Shown piece after piece: positions 6,184-10,298 of a stretch of 10,298 nucleotides of DNA. Each line of letters opens with the position of its first letter. The first letter of the stretch is position 1. The stretch is taken from the NCBI GenBank assembly GCA_027063295.1, contig JAMORZ010000100.1:1-10298 (forward strand), written 5' to 3'. This DNA is from Sulfurimonas sp. GTDB taxonomy: Bacteria > Campylobacterota > Campylobacteria > Campylobacterales > Sulfurimonadaceae. The notes under the pieces were generated by a model that worked only from the letters and a program-made list of their open reading frames with translations, ran no database searches and had not been told where the DNA came from. Both the position numbers and the translations under genes were made by a program.

Positions 6184-6210
6184 TTAACACAATTTAACAC
6201 AAGGTTAACA
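6184..6210 (+). repeat. Three phased TTAACA repeats, possible operator
   Basis: TTAACACAA occurs at 6184-6192 and again at 6194-6202 (spacing 10), and TTAACA at 6205-6210 (spacing 11). The first also lies within the perfect palindrome GTGTTAACAC (6181-6190). The repeats cover the expected transcription start and the AAGG (6201-6204) that serves as ribosome binding site of the gene at 6213. One-turn spacing suits a protein bound on one face of the helix, or the repeats may act in the mRNA. The binding protein is unknown. Confidence 0.5.
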
Positions 6211-6212
6211 TT

Positions 6213-7319
6213 ATGGTACACTCACTCTTTTTTCGTATGCGTTTTGTGCATTATGTCGGTATTGTTTTACTCCTTATAAATGGTACTTTTTTCACTGACA
6301 ATTTGATTGGTCAGATTGTTCAGTATGTGATTGCTGTTGTGATCCTCATGCACGATTTGGATGAAAAGGCCAATGGTGTTGATATGACAAAATCATTAAT
6401 CGAGCAATTAAATCAGCTTGAACATGGTGAGAAGATCAAGCTTAAAAGTGATTGGAATGCTGAGCTTAATGAAGCAGCCCAAAGTATGAATAGATTTCAA
6501 GAGATTTTTCAAAAAGCGATTGACACAGATGAGAAAGCTCACAATATCGAAGATATCATCGCAGATATTAACAAAGATTTTGAGTATGTGAGTAAAAATA
6601 TCACAAGTGAGCGCGAACTTGTTGAATCTGTTGTTGCGATGGGTGAAGAGTTGCGTTCTGTTCTCTCATCTGATATCGCTGATGCAAAAGAGTCCAAAGA
6701 AAATATTGAAGTTGTAAGTGAAAAAATCTTTGAGATCAAATCTGAGATGGCAGATATTGCAAATAAACTTCAAGAAGCTTCATCTACACAAAATATTCTT
6801 GCAGATGAACTCAGTAAAGTCTCTTCTGACACAGAACAAGTAAAAGATGTAATCAATGTTATAGCAGATATTGCAGATCAGACAAACCTACTTGCACTCA
6901 ATGCAGCCATAGAAGCTGCACGTGCTGGCGAGCACGGTCGTGGATTTGCCGTAGTTGCTGATGAAGTAAGAAAACTTGCAGAGCGTACTCAAAAATCCCT
7001 TGCAGAGATCAATGCAACTATCAATGTTGTAATTCAGTCTGTAAGTGATAGTAGTGATCAGATGAATAGAAACTCAGCAAGTATTGAATCACTCTCAGAA
7101 GTATCAATGGATGCATCAGGAAAAGTAGACGAAGTTGGTGATGCTATTGAGATAGGTGTAAGACTTGCAATAGGAACACTTGAAAGTTACTCGAAAAATG
7201 CTGCGACAACGGAAAATATGATTTTAGATGTTCTTGAGATGAATAAACTCTCAACAAGTACACACGAGAGTATCAAAGTTATCAAAGAGGGTGTTGAAAA
7301 ACTAGCACATGCTGTATAG
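6213..7319 (+). CDS. Methyl-accepting chemotaxis-type signal transducer without sensor domain
   Basis: The 368-residue product has two hydrophobic segments close together (about 11-27 and 31-47) joined by a very short loop, so there is no periplasmic ligand-binding domain. Residues 58-97 look like a degenerate HAMP second helix (LEHGEKIKL...AELNEAAQSMN). A long coiled coil follows and ends in the MCP signalling hairpin: VIADIADQTNLLALNAAIEA, then RAGEHGRGFAVVADEVRKLA (about 216-256), the tip that binds CheA and CheW in this family. It ends EKLAHAV, with no NWETF-type tether for CheR or CheB. It probably senses a membrane or cytoplasmic state, or acts in a mixed array, rather than an external ligand; that is inference. 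It has its own promoter and the repeats above. The ATG at 6213 is supported by AAGG at 6201-6204; an ATG at 6237 is a weaker alternative. Confidence 0.9.
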   Translation: MVHSLFFRMRFVHYVGIVLLLINGTFFTDNLIGQIVQYVIAVVILMHDLDEKANGVDMTKSLIEQLNQLEHGEKIKLKSDWNAELNEAAQSMNRFQEIFQKAIDTDEKAHNIEDIIADINKDFEYVSKNITSERELVESVVAMGEELRSVLSSDIADAKESKENIEVVSEKIFEIKSEMADIANKLQEASSTQNILADELSKVSSDTEQVKDVINVIADIADQTNLLALNAAIEAARAGEHGRGFAVVADEVRKLAERTQKSLAEINATINVVIQSVSDSSDQMNRNSASIESLSEVSMDASGKVDEVGDAIEIGVRLAIGTLESYSKNAATTENMILDVLEMNKLSTSTHESIKVIKEGVEKLAHAV

Positions 7320-7335
7320 AGAATTTTCTCTATAC
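7314..7335. terminator. Palindrome between convergent genes, possible two-way terminator
   Basis: GTATAGAGAA (7314-7323) and TTCTCTATAC (7326-7335) are perfect inverted repeats around TT. The element contains the stop codon of the + strand chemoreceptor-like gene and lies ten bases past the stop of the - strand chorismate mutase. Its position between converging genes suits a shared terminator. However, neither strand has a clean T run after the stem, so it may instead protect or process the 3' ends. Confidence 0.5.
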
Positions 7336-7344
7336 ACTTGTATG

Positions 7345-7647
7345 CTAGAAGTTATTTGCATTTCTAAATTCTGAGATCTCAGTCTCTACCATCTCATTAA
7401 TCATAACAGAAAAAAGATCACTTATCATATTTGGATTGATCCCTTTTTCAATAGCAAGCTTTCTAACCCTTTGCATAATATCATCGATACGATCAGATGC
7501 TTTCACTTCATCTACGGAGTTCTTAAACGCAGCAGCTTGACGGATAAGGTGGCTTCTTTGAGAGATAAGCTCTACAAGTTTTGCATCTAAAAGATCGATC
7601 TCATCTCTTACCTCTTGAAGTGAGTTACATTTTTTTACATTAGACAT
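7345..7647 (-). CDS. Stand-alone chorismate mutase, AroQ class (PchB-like)
   Basis: Converts chorismate to prephenate, the first step towards phenylalanine and tyrosine; some close relatives (PchB) also split isochorismate. The start at 7647 gives 100 residues and is preferred over one 12 codons upstream because GGGAG (7653-7657) lies five bases before it and the extra residues (MLSYNNKKKGDN) are not family-like. The all-helical monofunctional fold is shown by LQEVRDEIDLLDAKLVELIS and a C-terminal LFSVMINEMVETEI. Active-site positions match those recalled for PchB by number: R14, R31 and K42, with E90 where PchB and most bacterial enzymes have glutamine. No prephenate dehydratase, dehydrogenase or ACT domain is fused, unlike PheA. 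Chorismate mutase is the likelier function, but isochorismate lyase activity cannot be excluded. Confidence 0.85.
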   Translation of the reverse strand: MSNVKKCNSLQEVRDEIDLLDAKLVELISQRSHLIRQAAAFKNSVDEVKASDRIDDIMQRVRKLAIEKGINPNMISDLFSVMINEMVETEISEFRNANNF

Positions 7648-7686
7648 ATTATCTCCCTTTTTTTTGTTGTTGTATGATAACACAAT

Positions 7687-7716
7687 ATTTTAAATCTATT
7701 AACAGTTTTGTAACAA
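7687..7716 (-). promoter_or_regulatory. Likely promoter of the chorismate mutase gene
   Basis: Read on the - strand, TTGTTA (7716-7711) and TAAAAT (7692-7687) are 18 bases apart. Transcription would begin near 7680, leaving a leader of about 33 bases that carries the GGGAG ribosome binding site. The region is very AT-rich, so chance matches are likely. Confidence 0.4.
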
Positions 7717-7724
7717 TTAAGGTA

Positions 7725-7730
7725 TATAAT
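7725..7730 (+). promoter_or_regulatory. Possible divergent + strand -10 box
   Basis: TATAAT in the context ATTAAGGTATATAATAC resembles the promoter before the chemoreceptor-like gene (ATTTAGGTACAATAG). There is no good -35 at standard spacing. It points rightward into the gap and the 3' ends of two - strand genes, so any product would be a small RNA or antisense transcript. Confidence 0.25.
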
Positions 7731-7817
7731 ACTTTTACGATTCTCCTTGTATAGTCTTGTATCTGATTCTATCAAGACATACTCTATATTTCTTAGCCTT
7801 TTGCTAAGAGCATTCTC
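7731..7817. other. Non-coding gap with hairpins and a repeated ATTCTCCT word
   Basis: No gene-like frame is present. ATTCTCCT occurs at 7740-7747 and 7812-7819, bracketing two hairpins: GTCTTG/CAAGAC and TCTTAGC/GCTAAGA. On the - strand, CTAGGAG and CTCTTAG (G-U pair allowed) around AATG give a competing hairpin that contains the stop codon of the 68-residue gene. It may be the 3' end of that transcript, the far leader of the chorismate mutase, or a + strand small RNA. Confidence 0.35.
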
Positions 7818-8024
7818 CTAGTTTGGCTTGATTATTTTTTTGAGTTTTTTTGGCAAGTGTGCAAAAGGTAGTTCATCTAAGCCAATTTTTTTAGAGTTTT
7901 CATATACCATCACATCTACAATCATTTTATCTGGATAAAAACACAGAAGTTTATACTCTCTATCTTTCTCACTAAAGCTGAGTTCTTTTGAACTAAGATC
8001 TATGCTTTGTTTTTTCTTTGCCAT
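7818..8024 (-). CDS. Small conserved-looking protein of unknown function
   Basis: I do not recognise this 68-residue product. It is lysine-rich and soluble, with no signal peptide or membrane segment. It begins MAKKKQSIDLSSKELSF, has a central hydrophobic strand-like stretch (YKLLCFYPDKMIVDVMVYEN) suggesting a small beta-sheet, and ends LPFAHLPKKLKKIIKPN, a basic tail. Its ATG overlaps the stop codon of the CvfB-like gene by one base (TAATG) and it has no clear ribosome binding site, so translation is probably coupled to that gene. This arrangement, with good codon use over its whole length, supports a real gene. A role alongside the RNA-binding partner, perhaps nucleic-acid binding, is only inference from charge and position. 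Confidence 0.7.
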   Translation of the reverse strand: MAKKKQSIDLSSKELSFSEKDREYKLLCFYPDKMIVDVMVYENSKKIGLDELPFAHLPKKLKKIIKPN

Positions 8025-8878
8025 TATTTTAGATAAAGCCCTGTTTCTTTGATATCTATCATATCCTCTTGTGCAAGTGCATTTACACTGCGCTTGAACT
8101 CTTTTTTACTCATACCAAACACCTCTTTGAGAAGCTGTGGGTCTGTTTTTGTATTGTAAGGGAGTATCCCTTTGTTCTCTTTTAGTAAAGAGAGAATTTT
8201 CTCTTTTGAACCATCTGAGTTTTTATCACCTATTTTACGAAGCGAGAGATCTATATTTCCATCTTTTCTTATGGTTTTAATGTAAGCTGTTTTTTTCTCA
8301 CCAATTGAGATATTTTCAAAAATCTCATTGTGGTAGATGAGACCTTCATATTTACCCTCAACGATACATTTGAAACCAAGAGGTGTTTTTGTGATGATGA
8401 TAATTTCAACCTCTTGATGTGGTTTTAGTCCACGGATTCGTCTCTCAAAAAAATCACCAAGTTTTTCGCTTCCTACAAGTCTATGGGTTCGCTCATCATA
8501 AATAACTTTGATAAAATGTTTTTCACCAACTTTACAAGGAGTTTTTTGCAGTTTTGTAGGGATAAGAAGATCTTTTGGCAGTCCCCAGTCTAAAAATGCT
8601 CCAAAAGGTGCAACATCAACAACCTCTAAAAGTGCAAACTCATCAAGCATAGCCTTTGGTGTGAGTGTAGTTGCTATAAGCCTGTCTTCTGAATCTGTAT
8701 AGAGAAAAACATCAATCATATCTCCCTCTTTCATCTCTTGTGTGAGGTACTGACCTGGAAGAAGTACATCTTTGCCATCTTGAGCCATAAGATAAGCTCC
8801 TGGAGTTGTAAGTCTATCGATAATAAGTGTGTTGATGAGCCCAAGCTCTAAGTGTTGGTTTTGTGTTTTATTTGTCAT
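8024..8878 (-). CDS. cvfB: CvfB-like S1-domain RNA-binding protein
   Basis: The 284-residue product fits the CvfB/YitL family: several S1-like OB folds followed by a winged helix. S1-like modules can be placed at about 10-72 (ELGLINTLIIDRLTTPGAYL), 80-140 (LEVVDVAPFGAFLDWGLPKD, LLIP) and 150-215 (VEGKYEGLIYHNEIF, GNIDLSLRK). The C-terminal 224-283 (KEKILSLLKENKGILPYNTK ... FGMSKKEFKRSVNAL ... GLYLK) is the winged helix. Family members bind RNA and affect virulence-factor or stress gene expression in Firmicutes; the role in Campylobacterota is not known to me. It follows arsB by 42 bases, in which a -10-like box and a palindrome are visible, and overlaps the next small gene by one base. GGAA at 8886-8889 (- strand) is a weak ribosome binding site. 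Confidence 0.88.
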   Translation of the reverse strand: MTNKTQNQHLELGLINTLIIDRLTTPGAYLMAQDGKDVLLPGQYLTQEMKEGDMIDVFLYTDSEDRLIATTLTPKAMLDEFALLEVVDVAPFGAFLDWGLPKDLLIPTKLQKTPCKVGEKHFIKVIYDERTHRLVGSEKLGDFFERRIRGLKPHQEVEIIIITKTPLGFKCIVEGKYEGLIYHNEIFENISIGEKKTAYIKTIRKDGNIDLSLRKIGDKNSDGSKEKILSLLKENKGILPYNTKTDPQLLKEVFGMSKKEFKRSVNALAQEDMIDIKETGLYLK

Positions 8879-8889
8879 TTGGTTTTTCC

Positions 8890-8913
8890 GTCATTAATAT
8901 TTATGACATTATA
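8890..8913 (-). promoter_or_regulatory. Candidate promoter and operator before cvfB
   Basis: On the - strand TATAAT (8913-8908) is followed at once by GTCATAAATATTAATGAC (8907-8890), an inverted repeat with GTCAT/ATGAC arms. Transcription would begin near 8901, inside the palindrome, leaving a leader of about 22 bases. No good -35 at standard spacing was found in the end of arsB. The palindrome could be an operator or an mRNA hairpin. Confidence 0.35.
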
Positions 8914-8920
8914 GCCAAGT

Positions 8921-10174
8921 TTAGAGCAATGTAAGTAGAACCACCAAAAGTACAGGTGGAGTGATAAGCAAACCAAACTTAGAATAACTCCAAAAACTGA
9001 TTGTTACACCCTTTTTTTGTAGTGTGTGAAGCCATAAAAGTGTTGCAAGTGAGCCAAAAGGTGTCATCTTTGGACCAAGATTACATCCTATGATGTTGGC
9101 ATATATCATCGCTTCATTGCCTATATCTTGCAGGGCGATATCCATTACCATGATTGTGGGCATATTATTCATAAATGCAGATAAAAAAGCAGATAAAAAA
9201 CCAGTTCCGACAACTCCAACAAGAGGTGAGTGCATATTGAGTGTGTATAAAATAGAGCTTATCTCATGGGTCAATCCTGCATTTTTAAGGCCATACACTA
9301 CAATGTAGAGTCCAAGAGAAAACCAAACTACTTGCCATGGTGCTTCTTTTATTATATTTTTTGCTTGGATAGTTTTAGTAAAGGATGCAATAAGTAAAAA
9401 GATCAAAGCTCCACCAAGTGCAAACAAAGAGATCGGAAGTTTATAAATCTCACCAATAAAATAAGAACTAAAAAGAAAAGCCAAAAAAAACCAAGAAAAT
9501 CTAAAAAGCCCCTGATGTTTAATGGCATCTTTTGGAGCTGGAAGTAGAGAGATATCTACTTGTTTTGGTATATCTTTATGAAGGAGAAGATAAAGTAAGA
9601 GCATACTAACTCCAACACTAACAACATAAGGGAGTATCATATTTGCTAAGAAATGTGTAAAACCGATAGAGAAGTAGTTTGCTGTAACGATATTTGTTAA
9701 GTTTGAAAAAACAAAAGGTAACGATGCACTATCGCTGATAAATCCACCCGCGAGTAAAAATGCCAAGATAGTTTTTGTATCTAAACGCAGTATTTTCATT
9801 TTTGAAAGTAAGATAGGGGTGAGTATAAGAGCAGCTCCATCATTAGCGAAAAGTGCTGAAACTATTGCACCTAACAGTATGGAGTAAAAAAACATTTTCA
9901 CACCACTTCCATGGGAGAGTTTTGCCATTTTAAGTGCTGACCACTCAAAAAAACCTATCTCATCTAAAATCATAGAGAGTATAATAATCCCAATAAATGC
10001 AAGTGTTGCATCCCAGATGATATCAAAAACAACAACTATATCCTGAAAGCTTACTACATCAAAAATAAATGCAACAGATGCACCTATGATCGCAGATGTA
10101 CCTATCTGTACGCCTCGTGGTTGTATGATAACAAAAACCAAAGTAAAAAGAAAAATTGTTATTGCAAGAAACAT
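8921..10174 (-). CDS. arsB: Arsenite efflux permease, ArsB type
   Basis: An inner-membrane transporter that expels arsenite (and antimonite), alone as an H+ antiporter or with the ATPase ArsA; no arsA is seen here. The 417-residue product (E. coli ArsB 429) has about 11-12 hydrophobic segments and close matches to ArsB signatures: FANDGAALILTP (109-120), GGFISDSASLPFVFSNLTNI (143-162), EAPWQVVWFSLGLYIVVYGL (277-296), FMNNMPTIMV (334-343) and GCNLGPKMTPFGSLATLLWL (363-382). The first half before residue 90 is less conserved. These match ArsB better than the related NhaD or SLC13 permeases. The ATG overlaps the stop of the upstream partial gene by one base, so the two are likely co-transcribed; arsR or arsC might lie further upstream, outside the window. 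Confidence 0.93.
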   Translation of the reverse strand: MFLAITIFLFTLVFVIIQPRGVQIGTSAIIGASVAFIFDVVSFQDIVVVFDIIWDATLAFIGIIILSMILDEIGFFEWSALKMAKLSHGSGVKMFFYSILLGAIVSALFANDGAALILTPILLSKMKILRLDTKTILAFLLAGGFISDSASLPFVFSNLTNIVTANYFSIGFTHFLANMILPYVVSVGVSMLLLYLLLHKDIPKQVDISLLPAPKDAIKHQGLFRFSWFFLAFLFSSYFIGEIYKLPISLFALGGALIFLLIASFTKTIQAKNIIKEAPWQVVWFSLGLYIVVYGLKNAGLTHEISSILYTLNMHSPLVGVVGTGFLSAFLSAFMNNMPTIMVMDIALQDIGNEAMIYANIIGCNLGPKMTPFGSLATLLWLHTLQKKGVTISFWSYSKFGLLITPPVLLVVLLTLL

Positions 10175-10298
10175 TAAAGCCCTAACTCAAATCTTACAAT
10201 AGGGATAAGCTCCATCTTGATAAGCTTGAGAGTCTTTACAAACGCAGTAAAGTTTTTTCCATCGGGATCTTCATACCCTACATGGATCACTTTTGTCT
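10174..10298 (-). CDS. 3' end of an unidentified gene upstream of arsB
   Basis: Forty codons and a TAA stop (10176-10174) are visible in the frame starting at base 10296. The peptide begins TKVIHVGYEDPDGKNF and ends TAFVKTLKLIKMELIPIVRFELGL. I do not recognise it: it does not look like the C-terminus of ArsC (either type) or an obvious ArsR. It reads like the end of a small soluble alpha/beta protein. The TAATG overlap with arsB argues for a real, co-translated gene, possibly part of an arsenic-related operon. Confidence 0.65.
   Translation of the reverse strand, partial: TKVIHVGYEDPDGKNFTAFVKTLKLIKMELIPIVRFELGL

Noticed and set aside
7648..7683. An upstream ATG extending the chorismate mutase by 12 residues.
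   Set aside because: The added residues are low-complexity and lysine/asparagine-rich, there is no ribosome binding site before it, and it would lie at the predicted transcription start; GGGAG supports the inner ATG.

Overview
The window comes from an AT-rich bacterium of the Campylobacterota (Epsilonproteobacteria), most likely a free-living sulfur-oxidising type such as Sulfurimonas or a close relative. This assignment rests on protein features recalled from the group: a short L24, a zinc-ribbon S14, no rpmD (L30) between rpsE and rplO, the order rplO-secY-map-infA, and AT-rich codon use. It is not based on a database match.

Left two thirds (1-6126, + strand): the distal part of the S10/spc ribosomal-protein operon, in the order rpsQ (3' end only), rplN, rplX, rplE, rpsN, rpsH, rplF, rplR, rpsE, rplO, secY, map, infA. 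Most genes overlap or are separated by only a few bases, often with the stop codon inside the next gene's ribosome binding site. The operon joins ribosome assembly to membrane-protein export (SecY), removal of the initiator methionine (Map) and translation initiation (IF1), and closes with a hairpin terminator after infA. The striking exception to the tight packing is a 164-base gap between rpsN and rpsH. It can fold into a long closing stem holding three small hairpins, followed by two hairpins with GNRA-type tetraloops just before the rpsH ribosome binding site. This is the best candidate in the window for something undescribed.

Middle (6127-7817): a chemoreceptor-like gene on the + strand that has two membrane segments and a signalling domain but no sensor domain. 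Its promoter is followed by three helically phased TTAACA repeats. A stand-alone AroQ-class chorismate mutase faces it on the - strand, and a 22-base palindrome lies between the convergent ends. The AT-rich gap upstream of the mutase holds its likely promoter, a possible divergent promoter and several small hairpins.

Right end (7818-10298, - strand): a tightly packed run in the order unidentified gene (3' end at the window edge), arsB-type arsenite transporter, CvfB-like S1-domain RNA-binding protein, and a 68-residue protein of unknown function. The first two overlap by one base, as do the last two. A -10-like box and a palindrome in the 42-base arsB-cvfB gap suggest a separate promoter for the cvfB pair.

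No insertion sequence, CRISPR array, tRNA or rRNA was seen. Most of the window is ordinary housekeeping DNA; the interest lies in the non-coding segments.
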